Origin: Afifellaceae bacterium | Lineage (GTDB): Bacteria; Pseudomonadota; Alphaproteobacteria; Rhizobiales; Afifellaceae | DNA: 64,000 nucleotides | Direction: 5' to 3' | Assembly: GCA_028284625.1 (NCBI GenBank) | Contig: JANQRH010000017.1 | Span: 41,277 to 105,276, forward strand | In this document: one piece after another, positions 35,245-43,826 of the stretch | Layout of the letters: each line of letters opens with the position of its first letter | How positions within the stretch are numbered: the stretch's first letter is position 1 | Program-made: the position numbers and the translations under genes | The notes under the pieces: generated by a model | What the model saw: the letters and a program-made list of their open reading frames with translations, nothing else | Told to the model about the DNA's origin: nothing | Database searches by the model: none

Positions 35245-37215
35245 TCATTTTTCCGGCAGCCCGGCGAGCCGCAGCCCCTCCCAGTAGTAAGGCATGTGCT
35301 TCAGAATACCGCGCGGCATCAATACTTTCATCTTCTCGATCGTCATGTCCGGGTGCGCCTCCAGGAGCCGTGCCGTGGCGTCCTGAGCCTTTTCCGATTG
35401 GCCGGAGAGCGCCGCACTGACCGCCAAGAGCCGATACGGCCAGATGAGATTGGGTTTCGCGCGCAATCCCTCCTCCGTGAGCGTCGTCGCCAGTTCATAA
35501 TCGCCGTTGGCAGCGTGCGCAGCCGCTATCCCAAAGCTGACATTGAAGTCGAGCGGGTCGAGCGGGCTGAGCCGCTGGGCGCGCGTGAACCGCTCAAGCG
35601 CCGTATCCGGATCGTTGTCATAGAGGCGCACCCAGCCGCCCCGTGCCCAGCCCCAGGCATTGTTGGGGTCGATGGCAAGGCTGCGCTGCACATAGGTCTC
35701 CGCTATCTCGAATTCCTCCGTCGCCTGGCTGTAGGCGGCGCCGATGGCGGCAAGGGCCGTCGCGTCGTCCTCAACCAGGCCGGCGGCACGCTTGCACAGG
35801 ACCACCGCCTCGCGGCGGTCGGTGTCCGGGTCATTGGACCAGAGATAGGACACGTTCTGCGCATGGCACCACGCCAGCAGCGCTGCGGCGAGCCCATAGT
35901 CCGGGCTCTCCTCCAACGCCTCTCTCAACAATGCCATGGCATCGGCGTTGTCGTCTTCGGTATGGGCCCACAGACGCGGATAGGCCCGCATGACCCGGTC
36001 ATAGGCCGCCAGGCTGTCCGGCCGTTTGCGCCGCGCGCGTTCAACCTCCGCCGCCCTCAGCGACGGGTGCAGAGCACCCGCCACACGCATGGCGATCTCG
36101 TCCTGAAAGTCGAAAACGTCAGCGACCTCGCCGTCGAAGCGATCCGACCAAAGCAGCGCACCGCCCTCCGCGTCGATCAGGCTGACGCTGATGCGAACCC
36201 GGTCGCCGGAGCGACGCACCGCCCCCTCCAGCACATACCGAACGCCAAGCCTGTGCCCGACAACGCGAACGTCATGTGCACCCCCCTTGAAGGTGTTGGC
36301 CGTCTGCCGGGCAATGACGAAGAAATCGCGCATACGCGCGAGCGCACCCGTGACCTCCTCGACGATGCCGTCGATGAACGCCCCCTGCCCCGGATCGCCG
36401 GAGAGGTTCTCAAACGGCATCACCACGATAGACGGACCGTCATGCGAGGGCGGCGCGTCGCTGTCAGGTGTTGAGACTGGCGCCTCCACAGAGGCCTGGT
36501 CGTCACCGCTTCGCGCCTTCTCAGCCAGCGCCCGGGTCGCCTGCTCCGGCTCCGCGCCGAACTCCCGCCGCAGCGCCTCAGCGCACACGTCGTAAAGACG
36601 AAGCGCCTCTGTCGTGCGGCCCTCGCTCAACGCCGCGGCCATCAACATGCGATGCGCTTCTTCCGCGGTCGGATCGACCGCAAGCACCCGCTGCGCAAGA
36701 TCGGCGATCGTGCCACGCTCATCGGCCGTCAGCCCTTCGGCCTGAGCTGCCTTGGCCAAGATACCCAGCGCCGTGCGATGAAGCCGCTCGCGTTCGATGC
36801 GCAGCCAGTCGGCGGCGCCGGGATCGGGCGGATCGACTCCGTCAAGCAATGGCCCCCGGTAGAGCGCCGCCGCCCGCGCCAGCATCTCGGCGCCGTCGGC
36901 ATCGGCCGCCGCGAGGAATGCGCTGGCGTCACACTCCACGTCGGCAGCGGCAAGCCGAACCGTCTGCTGGTCGGCCTCCAAAGCGTCGCCGCAGATCCGC
37001 CTGATCTCCGCCAGGGCCTGCCGTAGGCTGCCGCGCGCCTGGGCTTCGCCGCGGCCGCTCCACAATAATCCGCTCAGCCGCTCGCGCGTCTCCGCCCGGC
37101 CGCCGAGAAGCGCCAGATAGCCGAGTAGAAACGCGGCCTTTCGCGTTCGCGGGCCGTCCAATGGGCCATTGGGGCCGGCGAGCACGAAGCCGCCAAGGAG
37201 GCGGATGTTCAGCAT
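35245..37215 (-). CDS. BTAD / TolB-like / TPR regulatory protein
   Basis: A protein of 656 residues from the ATG at 37215. Residues 1-85 form an OmpR-type DNA-binding domain (MLNIRLLGGFVL, RKAAFLLGYLALLGGR), 90-235 a bacterial transcriptional activation domain (BTAD; YRGPLLDGVD, AEEAHRMLMAAALSEGR), 250-385 a TolB-like N-terminal domain (IVVMPFENLSGDPGQ, GVRYVLEGAVRRSGDRVRI, LWSDRFDGE) and 430-640 tetratricopeptide repeats. There is no membrane segment. The architecture is that of soluble SARP-like regulators of Hyphomicrobiales. Targets are unknown; the divergent DUF1127 gene 190 bases away is a candidate. Confidence 0.88.
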   Translation of the reverse strand: MLNIRLLGGFVLAGPNGPLDGPRTRKAAFLLGYLALLGGRAETRERLSGLLWSGRGEAQARGSLRQALAEIRRICGDALEADQQTVRLAAADVECDASAFLAAADADGAEMLARAAALYRGPLLDGVDPPDPGAADWLRIERERLHRTALGILAKAAQAEGLTADERGTIADLAQRVLAVDPTAEEAHRMLMAAALSEGRTTEALRLYDVCAEALRREFGAEPEQATRALAEKARSGDDQASVEAPVSTPDSDAPPSHDGPSIVVMPFENLSGDPGQGAFIDGIVEEVTGALARMRDFFVIARQTANTFKGGAHDVRVVGHRLGVRYVLEGAVRRSGDRVRISVSLIDAEGGALLWSDRFDGEVADVFDFQDEIAMRVAGALHPSLRAAEVERARRKRPDSLAAYDRVMRAYPRLWAHTEDDNADAMALLREALEESPDYGLAAALLAWCHAQNVSYLWSNDPDTDRREAVVLCKRAAGLVEDDATALAAIGAAYSQATEEFEIAETYVQRSLAIDPNNAWGWARGGWVRLYDNDPDTALERFTRAQRLSPLDPLDFNVSFGIAAAHAANGDYELATTLTEEGLRAKPNLIWPYRLLAVSAALSGQSEKAQDATARLLEAHPDMTIEKMKVLMPRGILKHMPYYWEGLRLAGLPEK

Positions 37216-37404
37216 GTCTTTCGTTTTAGGCCCGTCTTTGAATCGAGCACGGCCGCGGCACAAACAAATCGCCGAAATCTGTCGATTTCACGCATTTTTC
37301 ACGCGCCGGGCCGCTGCGGCAAGCCAGTTTCACGCTCGCCTGACGCTTGGGGGAACGACTCGTTGCCATTGTGGCGCCAATCAAGAGCGCCAAAGGAGCA
37401 AACA

Positions 37405-37662
37405 ATGTCCACCATCGCGCAGCCGAATCACGTTGCCACCCAGGCCCAATCGCCGATCCGCACGCAGGATGTCCTCAATGCCCTGCTGTCCAAGGTCGTC
37501 GGCACCTACCGCTGGCACCGGTCGCGCCGCGCGATGATGGAGATGTCGGACTGGCAGCGCCGCGATGTCGGACTGGAGGGTGTCGACGTGCGTTCTGAAA
37601 CGGAGATCGTGATCGCGGCGCGGCGCAATCTCGAACTCGGCCTGCCGACCGAGTGGCGCTGA
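37405..37662 (+). CDS. DUF1127 (YjiS-like) small protein
   Basis: A protein of 85 residues from the ATG at 37405, preceded by AAAGGAG at good spacing. The C-terminal half reads RRAMMEMSDWQRRDVGL, the arginine-rich DUF1127 motif in which the last residues are normally L.D.GL. DUF1127 proteins in Alphaproteobacteria include RNA-binding and phosphate or stress-response factors. The last 20 residues (RNLELGLPTEWR) extend beyond the core motif. It is divergent from the BTAD regulator. Confidence 0.8.
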   Translation: MSTIAQPNHVATQAQSPIRTQDVLNALLSKVVGTYRWHRSRRAMMEMSDWQRRDVGLEGVDVRSETEIVIAARRNLELGLPTEWR

Positions 37663-37775
37663 GTACACCCTCCGGTCGGTGCGCATGAGCCGCGACGTTC
37701 ATCGAGCGATCCCCACGACCCAAGACGTCGATTCTGTGTGAGCGCCGGTTGCAGAAATCTGCTACCCGGCGTCTC

Positions 37776-38279
37776 ATGCAAAAGGAATCACCCGCCCAGG
37801 CGAGACCCGGCTTCTCGACCACGCAGATCGTCCTGCATTGGCTGATCGCCCTCTTGGTCGGCGTGCAGTTCCTCAACCATGAGGCCATGGAAGATTGGTG
37901 GCGGGACGCCACCGGCGGCCTGCCGGAGCCGGGGCCTGCAATGGTCCACATCATCGCCGGCACCGCTGTCTTGGTGCTGATGGCTGTGCGGATCGTCGTG
38001 CGCTGGCGGGTCGGTGCGCCGGAGCAGCCGGAGGGCTATTCGCCGCTGATGACGCGCGCCGCAAACTGGGCGCATTACGCGCTCTACGCCATCATGTTCC
38101 TGTTGCCGCTCACCGGCCTGATCGCGGTTTTCGTCGCCGCGCCAGTGGCGGAAGCCCACGACGTCCTGACCGGCGTATTTCTGGCGCTTCTGGCGCTGCA
38201 TGTGCTCGGTGCGCTCTATCACCTGATCATCCGCCGCGACGGCGTGTTCAAGCGCATCTTCGTACCGCACAAGGCCTGA
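37776..38279 (+). CDS. Cytochrome b561 family protein
   Basis: A protein of 167 residues from the ATG at 37776; a start at 37749 is also in frame. Four membrane helices carry the haem-ligand histidines of the CybB family: VLHWLIALLVG (helix 1), PAMVHIIAGTAVLVL (helix 2), HDVLTGVFLALLALHVLGALYH (helices 3-4). Bacterial b561 proteins pass electrons from quinol to periplasmic acceptors, including superoxide. A terminator-like hairpin follows the stop. Confidence 0.92.
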   Translation: MQKESPAQARPGFSTTQIVLHWLIALLVGVQFLNHEAMEDWWRDATGGLPEPGPAMVHIIAGTAVLVLMAVRIVVRWRVGAPEQPEGYSPLMTRAANWAHYALYAIMFLLPLTGLIAVFVAAPVAEAHDVLTGVFLALLALHVLGALYHLIIRRDGVFKRIFVPHKA

Positions 38280-38283
38280 GCCA

Positions 38284-38309
38284 CCCGCGACGCTAACGCA
38301 CGTCGCGGG
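38284..38309 (+). terminator. Terminator-like hairpin after cytochrome b561 gene
   Basis: Perfect 9-bp stem CCCGCGACG / CGTCGCGGG with an 8-base loop, starting 5 bases after the stop codon. Only a short T run follows (CCTGTTTCG), so intrinsic termination may be weak. Confidence 0.5.
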
Positions 38310-38370
38310 CCTGTTTCGATTCGCGGAAATCGGCTATCAGGCCCGCAGCTTCCGCAACCACAGCAGTTCC

Positions 38371-40197
38371 ATGAAAGCGGCTCTTCGCAACGTCGCCATC
38401 ATCGCGCATGTCGATCATGGCAAGACGACCCTGATCGACGTGCTCCTGAAAGCCTCCGGCGCCTTTCGTGCCGGGCAGCAGGTGGCCGAACGCGCCATGG
38501 ATTCCAACGCGCTGGAGCGCGAGCGCGGTATCACCATCCTCGCCAAGGTGACGTCGCTCACCTGGAAGGACACGCGCATCAACATCGTTGATACGCCGGG
38601 CCACGCTGATTTCGGCGGCGAGGTGGAGCGCATTCTCAACATGGTCGACGGCGCGATTCTCTTGGTCGACGCGGCCGAAGGACCGATGCCGCAAACCAAG
38701 TTCGTGCTGATGAAGGCGCTTGCCATCGGCCTGAAACCAATCGTCGTCATCAATAAGGTCGACAAGCCGGAGGCGGAGCCCGACGCCGTTCTGAACGCCG
38801 TCTTCGACCTGTTCGCCGCGCTCGATGCCGACGAGGCGCAGCTCGACTTCCCCGTGCTTTATGGCTCCGCCAAACAGGGCTGGATCGCCGCCGCACCGGA
38901 CGGCCCGAAGGAAAACGTCGCGCCGCTATTGGACTTGGTGCTGGAGCATGTCGCAGCACCCGAAACGGAGGCCGGCGCCTTCCGCATGCTGGCCACCACG
39001 CTGGAGGCCGATCCCTTCCTTGGCCGCCTCCTCACCGGCCGCATTCGCGCCGGCTCCGTCGCAGCCGGCCAGTGGGTGAAGGCGATTGCACGCGAAGGCG
39101 GCCATGTGGAGGATTTCCGCGTCTCCAAGGTTCTCGCCTTCCGCGGCCTGGAGCGCCAGCCGATTGAGCGCGGCGAAGCCGGCGACATCGTTGCGCTGGC
39201 CGGCGCGTCCGACGCGACGGTGGCCAACACGCTTTGCGACCCGAGCCTTGAGACGCCGATCGCCGCGCAGCCGATCGATCCGCCGACGCTCTCCATGACC
39301 TTCCGCATCAATGACGGGCCACTCGCGGGCACGGAGGGCGACAAGGTGCAAAGCCGCGTCATCCGCGACCGTCTTCTGCGCGAGGCGGAGGGCAATGTCG
39401 CGCTCCGCGTTGGCGAGGGGAAGGAAAAGGACGCTTTTGATGTGGCCGGACGCGGCGAGCTGCAGCTCGGCATCCTGATCGAAACCATGCGCCGCGAAGG
39501 CTTCGAGCTGACGATCGGCAAGCCGCGCGTTGTTCTACGCGAGGGTGAGGACGGCGGAAAGTTGGAGCCCATCGAAGAGGTCATCATCGATGTCGACGAC
39601 GCGCATTCCGGCACGATCATCGAGACGCTGGCAAGCCGCCGCGGCGACATGGTGGAGATGCGTCCCTCCGGCGCCGGGCGCACGCGGCTGCGCTTCCACG
39701 TCCCGACCCGCGGGCTGATCGGCTACCAGCCGCAGCTTCTCTCCGACACGCGCGGCACTGCGGTGATGAACCGCATCTTCCACGCCTGGGAGCCGTTCCG
39801 CGGCGACATTCCCGGCCGCCGCACCGGCGTCTTGATCTCCAACGGCCAGGGCGACGCTGTTGCTTACGCGCTCTTCAATCTCCAGGAGCGCGGACCGATG
39901 ATGATCGCGCCGGGAACGCGCGTCTATCCCGGCATGATTGTCGGCGAGCACGCGCGCGGCAATGATCTGGAGGTCAATGTCCTGAAGGGCAAACAGCTCT
40001 CCAATGTCCGCGCCGCCGGCAAGGACGACGCCGTGCTCCTGACACCGCCGATGAAGATGAGCCTGGAGCGGGCGCTGTCCTACATCGCCGAGGACGAGTT
40101 GGTTGAGGTGACGCCGCAATCGATCCGCCTCAGAAAGGCGATCCTCGACCCGCATGAGCGCAAGCGCGCGGAGCGGGCCCGGGCCAGCGCGGCGTAG
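38371..40197 (+). CDS. typA: Translational GTPase TypA/BipA
   Basis: A 608-residue EF-G-like GTPase that binds the 70S ribosome and helps large-subunit assembly and stress growth. G1 is AHVDHGKTT, the switch region ERERGITI, G3 DTPGHADF and G4 NKVDKP. Domains II, III, V and the BipA-specific C-terminal domain ([43 protein letters not shown]) are all present. Length matches the family. Confidence 0.97.
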   Translation: MKAALRNVAIIAHVDHGKTTLIDVLLKASGAFRAGQQVAERAMDSNALERERGITILAKVTSLTWKDTRINIVDTPGHADFGGEVERILNMVDGAILLVDAAEGPMPQTKFVLMKALAIGLKPIVVINKVDKPEAEPDAVLNAVFDLFAALDADEAQLDFPVLYGSAKQGWIAAAPDGPKENVAPLLDLVLEHVAAPETEAGAFRMLATTLEADPFLGRLLTGRIRAGSVAAGQWVKAIAREGGHVEDFRVSKVLAFRGLERQPIERGEAGDIVALAGASDATVANTLCDPSLETPIAAQPIDPPTLSMTFRINDGPLAGTEGDKVQSRVIRDRLLREAEGNVALRVGEGKEKDAFDVAGRGELQLGILIETMRREGFELTIGKPRVVLREGEDGGKLEPIEEVIIDVDDAHSGTIIETLASRRGDMVEMRPSGAGRTRLRFHVPTRGLIGYQPQLLSDTRGTAVMNRIFHAWEPFRGDIPGRRTGVLISNGQGDAVAYALFNLQERGPMMIAPGTRVYPGMIVGEHARGNDLEVNVLKGKQLSNVRAAGKDDAVLLTPPMKMSLERALSYIAEDELVEVTPQSIRLRKAILDPHERKRAERARASAA

Positions 40198-40230
40198 GCC
40201 ACCGCTGGACAGCGCCCCCGGCCGAACCAT

Positions 40231-41532
40231 ATGAGGGGTAGGACCAAGGCCATGCGACCCTCTCCAGCCCAGGCGCCCGCAAAGGACGCAAAAGCCGCAA
40301 GCCCCTACCCGCCCGACGTTGAAGTCGTTCGGCAGATCCCGATCACGCAATCAAAGGACCTCGGCCCAGCGATCGACTGGCTGATGTCGGGCGCCAGCAA
40401 GTCAGGCGGCCTGGCTGAGCTGCTTGACGGCATGATGGCGCGCATCGTTGCGGCCGGCGTGCCTGCGCACCGGAGCACGCTGCATATGGGCACGCTGCAT
40501 CCGCAGCTCGTCGGGCTCGGCGCGGTATGGGCGCGCGACCGGGGTGTCTGCGATGAGCTGCGCGTCGACGCGCATGTGCGCGAGACCGAGGCTTACCAGA
40601 AGAGCCCGCTGAAGGCGGCGATCGACGAAGGCAAAGCGGTGCGGATCCGGCCGCAAACCGACGAAGCGCGGGAGCGCTTCCCCATGATGAAGGCGCTGGC
40701 GGCGGAGGACTTCACTGACTATATAGCCGTCCCGCTGCACGACCGTGAAGAGCTCTTCAACGTCGTGACGATCTCTACGCGCACGCCCGGCGGCTTCTCC
40801 GAAGAGAATGTCGCCGCATTCAAAGCCGTGCTTCCCGCTTTCGCGCTCAACCTGCAGATCGCCGCGCTCACGCGCATCGCCGGCAACGTGATGGCCGCCT
40901 ATCTCGGCGAGCGGAGCGGCGCGCGCGTGCTGTCCGGCGAGATCTATCGCGGCTCCGGCGAGACCATTGACGCGATCGTCTGGTTCTCCGACATGCGCGG
41001 CTTCACCGCGCTCTCAGATCGCCTCTCCGGCCCCGACATGGTGCGGCTTCTGAACGCCTATTTCGAACGCCTCGTGGAGGCCGTGCATGCCAATGGCGGC
41101 GAGGTGCTGAAATTCATGGGCGACGGGATGCTCGCCATCTTTCCCGTGACCGACGCTCGCCCCGCCCCCGAAGCCGCCGAGGCGGCGCTCACCGCGGCGC
41201 GCTCAGCCCTTGCGGCCGTCGACGCCATGAACGGCAACGACGGCGACGCGCTGGAGATTGAGACGGAGTGGCGGCCCATCGGAACGGGTATCGCGCTGCA
41301 TCACGGCTCGGTCTTCTACGGCAATACCGGCGCGCGCGACCGTCTCGACTTCACTGTGACCGGACCGACGGTAAACCTGGCGGCGCGCGTGGAGCCGCTT
41401 GCCAAGGAAACCGACCGGCGGCTGCTTGTCACAGAGGCCGTGGCCAAACTGCTCGATGAACCGCTGGAGGACCTCGGCGCCTTTCCACTGCGCGGCGTGG
41501 CGGAGCCCGTCGCCGTGTTTGCGGCGGATTAA
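40231..41532 (+). CDS. Class III adenylate/guanylate cyclase with GAF-like N-terminal domain
   Basis: A protein of 433 residues; an ATG at 40252 (7 codons in) is an alternative start with a GGTAGG upstream. Residues 50-215 form a GAF-like sensor without membrane segments. Residues 235-433 are a CHD cyclase domain: IVWFSDMRGFTALSD carries the first metal Asp, EVLKFMGDGMLAIF the second, and NTGARDRLDFTVTGPTVNLAARVE the transition-state Asn/Arg helix. The substrate-selecting Lys (EVLKFMGDG) and Asp (DRLDFT) suggest ATP. It probably makes cAMP in response to a cytoplasmic ligand. Confidence 0.92.
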   Translation: MRGRTKAMRPSPAQAPAKDAKAASPYPPDVEVVRQIPITQSKDLGPAIDWLMSGASKSGGLAELLDGMMARIVAAGVPAHRSTLHMGTLHPQLVGLGAVWARDRGVCDELRVDAHVRETEAYQKSPLKAAIDEGKAVRIRPQTDEARERFPMMKALAAEDFTDYIAVPLHDREELFNVVTISTRTPGGFSEENVAAFKAVLPAFALNLQIAALTRIAGNVMAAYLGERSGARVLSGEIYRGSGETIDAIVWFSDMRGFTALSDRLSGPDMVRLLNAYFERLVEAVHANGGEVLKFMGDGMLAIFPVTDARPAPEAAEAALTAARSALAAVDAMNGNDGDALEIETEWRPIGTGIALHHGSVFYGNTGARDRLDFTVTGPTVNLAARVEPLAKETDRRLLVTEAVAKLLDEPLEDLGAFPLRGVAEPVAVFAAD

Positions 41533-41564
41533 GAGGCATCAAGCGAGTTTCGGGTGGGGGAACA

Positions 41565-41692
41565 CCCTTTCATCCCTCATCCTGAGGTGCGTCTTTCGCC
41601 CTCCTGAGCCTGTCGAAGGGCGAGGCTCAGCGCTAGGCGCTTCGCACCTCAGGATAAGGGCGAAAGACGCCTCGAAGGACGGGATGAAAGGG
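41565..41692. repeat. Intergenic inverted-repeat element C
   Basis: About 128 bases with terminal inverted repeats: CCCTTTCATCCC...GTCTTTCGCCC at the left is mirrored by GGGCGAAAGAC...GGGATGAAAGGG at the right. The inside contains CCTGTCGAAGGGCGAGG and a further CCTCAGG pairing, a style common in alphaproteobacterial genomes. Only one copy is in the window. It fills the gap between the cyclase and GNAT genes. Confidence 0.8.
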
Positions 41693-41788
41693 CAACGGGT
41701 TCACTCCCACCCATCCTGCGCCGGCGAATTTCTTCTACTACCCGCTTTCGCCTTTTCCCCGTCCAACGGAGCCGCTACGCTTCGCGGC

Positions 41789-42295
41789 ATGACCTCGCTC
41801 GTTATAGACGTACGCCCGGCTCGCACGTCCGATGCGGGGCAGCTCGCCGACGCCTATGCCACCTCCTGGCGCGAGGCTTATGCCGGCATCATTCCGGCGC
41901 TGACGCTGGAGCGCATGATCGTCCGCCGCAGCGCCCGCTGGTGGCATGAAGTGCTCGCCCGCCGCGCCGTACTGGTGCTCGACGTCGATGCGATCGTCGC
42001 CGGCTACGCCAGCTTCGCCCCGGCGCGCGGACCCGCTCAACCGGGAACGGCGGAGGTGCAGGAACTTTATCTCCGCCCCGAATATCAGGGCGTCGGGCTC
42101 GGCGTGCGGCTCTTCTCCGCCACGCTTCGCCGCATTAAAGGCCGCGGCTACGCCAAGGTGTTGGTGCGGGCGCTTGCGGAGAACGAGCGCGCCAACGGCT
42201 TTTATGTGCGCCATGGCGGCCGGCTGGTGGCCCGCACCGATGAATCGCTGGGCGGACGCATGCTGCCCTGCCTTTGGTACGAATTCCGGCCCTGA
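41789..42295 (+). CDS. GNAT family N-acetyltransferase
   Basis: A protein of 168 residues from the ATG at 41789; the frame is open further upstream through element C, but the GNAT fold begins at VRPARTSDAGQLADAY. Motif A is LYLRPEYQGVGLGVRLFSA and motif B ALAENERANGFYVRHGGRL. The beta-1 strand VRPA and SWREAYAGIIP are typical of the RimI-like group acting on free amines. The substrate is not assignable. Confidence 0.9.
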   Translation: MTSLVIDVRPARTSDAGQLADAYATSWREAYAGIIPALTLERMIVRRSARWWHEVLARRAVLVLDVDAIVAGYASFAPARGPAQPGTAEVQELYLRPEYQGVGLGVRLFSATLRRIKGRGYAKVLVRALAENERANGFYVRHGGRLVARTDESLGGRMLPCLWYEFRP

Positions 42296-42315
42296 TCCCG
42301 CCCCTGGCCTGCGCG

Positions 42316-43086
42316 TCAGAACTTTCCGTTGTCATGCGCCATTTCGGCGGGAATTGGCGAAACAACGTCCCAGTGCTCAACGATCTTTCCGTCCTCCACG
42401 CGCCATAAATCGAAGAACGCCCATGGGTCTCCACCCATGATCGCATCCGACGCGAGGAAGACGAAGTTGCCCTCCGCCACCACAATCTGCGGTTCGAATT
42501 TGGTGATCACCTGCCCTTGCTCGGCGAATGCCTTTATGGCCGCCATCAATCCGTCCAGGCCGTCGTCAATGTTCGGATTGTGCTGCATGTACACGTCGGG
42601 ATCCATGTAGTTGGCGACGTTTTCAGGCGCCGCACCGCCCAGCACGTCGCGAACAAAACCGACGACGAGTTCCTTGTTCTCGGCTGTCTTGTCGAGATCG
42701 GTCACCTCCGTCGGCCCGTCCGTCATGGAACGGCCCGACACAGTGGTTTCCGGCGGCGCTTGCAGATTGTCCCAATGCTCCGCCACGAGCCCATCTTCGA
42801 CTCGGAACACATCGAATGCGACGAGCGTTGGAGCGCCGAAGGCATCGGCGTTTTCGTAGGTATTGTGCAGCACGACCATGTCTCCCTCCGCAATAACCCG
42901 GTGCGTGGTGACGGTCATTCCCGCTTGTTCGACGAGCGGGATCGCGCCGAGCAAGCCTTCTGCTCCCGTCGGGATCGCGGGGTTGTGCTGTATGTAGTCC
43001 GGCGCGACGAGTTCACGTGCTGCCTCCGGATCATACTGAACAAAAGCGGCGGTGAAGAGCGCGATGACCAGTTCGGTGGGCGTCAT
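42316..43086 (-). CDS. Tandem SnoaL-like (NTF2 fold) protein
   Basis: A protein of 256 residues from the ATG at 43086 (AGAGGAC ribosome site). It contains two SnoaL-like units, about 1-125 and 132-256. Each has the same helix plus YI/YM-QHNP motif (DYIQHNPAIPTG and DVYMQHNPNIDDG) and a V/W-RVEDG...EHWD strand pair, indicating an internal duplication. Each half resembles small polyketide-cyclase-like isomerases that act on the family's cone-shaped pocket. It is divergent from an HxlR regulator gene, which probably controls it. Confidence 0.88.
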   Translation of the reverse strand: MTPTELVIALFTAAFVQYDPEAARELVAPDYIQHNPAIPTGAEGLLGAIPLVEQAGMTVTTHRVIAEGDMVVLHNTYENADAFGAPTLVAFDVFRVEDGLVAEHWDNLQAPPETTVSGRSMTDGPTEVTDLDKTAENKELVVGFVRDVLGGAAPENVANYMDPDVYMQHNPNIDDGLDGLMAAIKAFAEQGQVITKFEPQIVVAEGNFVFLASDAIMGGDPWAFFDLWRVEDGKIVEHWDVVSPIPAEMAHDNGKF

Positions 43087-43118
43087 GGGATGTCCTCTCA
43101 ATTCGGTCGTCGCAATAG

Positions 43119-43244
43119 TAAGTATCATAAGCATACCAAGGATCAATTACGCACTTTTATACAACGTAGTTTGCTCAAGGATACCTGCCAAAGTACGCAG
43201 CTTGCATGCTCTTCGCGCGGTATGCTAACTGCCACTGGTACTTA
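43119..43244. promoter_or_regulatory. Candidate HxlR operators between SnoaL and HxlR genes
   Basis: Two elements in inverted orientation flank the divergent promoter region: TAAGTA-5-AGCATACC at 43119-43137, and its reverse complement form GGTATGCT...TACTTA at 43219-43244 (12-base spacer). AAGTAC (43191) and GTACTT (43238) form another inverted pair. HxlR/YodB-type regulators bind TACT...AGTA dyads, so these are plausible targets. Confidence 0.4.
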
Positions 43245-43261
43245 TTTTGCACCGAGGCCCC

Positions 43262-43639
43262 ATGCTCCCCGTTGGCGTTGAAAGCAGAGCAGAGGCGCTG
43301 AACTGTCCCATTCGCTCTGTCTTGGCGAACGTGACAGGCAAGTGGCGCATCATCATCGTCCTCGCGCTGGAAGACGGCCCCAAGCGGTTCGGCGAGATCA
43401 AGCGGTGCATCGGCGATGTTACGCAGCGCGTTCTGACGGAAAATCTGCGCGGTCTTCAGCGTGACGGCTACCTTACCCGCACCGTTGATCCGGGGCCGCC
43501 TGTCGCCGTTTCCTATGAGCTGACACCGCTCGGGCGGGATCTGGTAGAACTCATGAAGCCGCTCGTATTCTGGTCAAATGACCACATGGAACGGGTCAGG
43601 GCCGCGCGGATGGAATACGATCGAGCAGAACGACGCTAG
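43262..43639 (+). CDS. HxlR family transcriptional regulator
   Basis: A protein of 125 residues from the ATG at 43262; an in-frame TTG at 43247 is an alternative. The winged helix-turn-helix contains CPIRSVLANVTGKWRIIIVLAL (the Cys before the first helix is the redox- or electrophile-sensitive position in HxlR/YodB/HypR proteins), FGEIKRCIGDVTQRVLTENLRGLQRDGYL and a YELTPLGRDL wing. These regulators sense formaldehyde, quinones or disulphide stress. It is divergent from the SnoaL-like gene. Confidence 0.92.
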   Translation: MLPVGVESRAEALNCPIRSVLANVTGKWRIIIVLALEDGPKRFGEIKRCIGDVTQRVLTENLRGLQRDGYLTRTVDPGPPVAVSYELTPLGRDLVELMKPLVFWSNDHMERVRAARMEYDRAERR

Positions 43640-43826
43640 AACTGGCGGGGATGAATGTCCGGTAGCGCGGAAGCTATCTGCGACGCGCTGACTATCGAGA
43701 AAGAGCTCAAGCCGCCGAGGCGCCCCACCACCCACTTCACCGAATGCTGATGTCGGCTTGATTTGCGACGGCGTGCGCGGTGGCCAAACTAGGGCACGCT
43801 TGGCGCTCCGCGCGAAAGGTTCTCTG

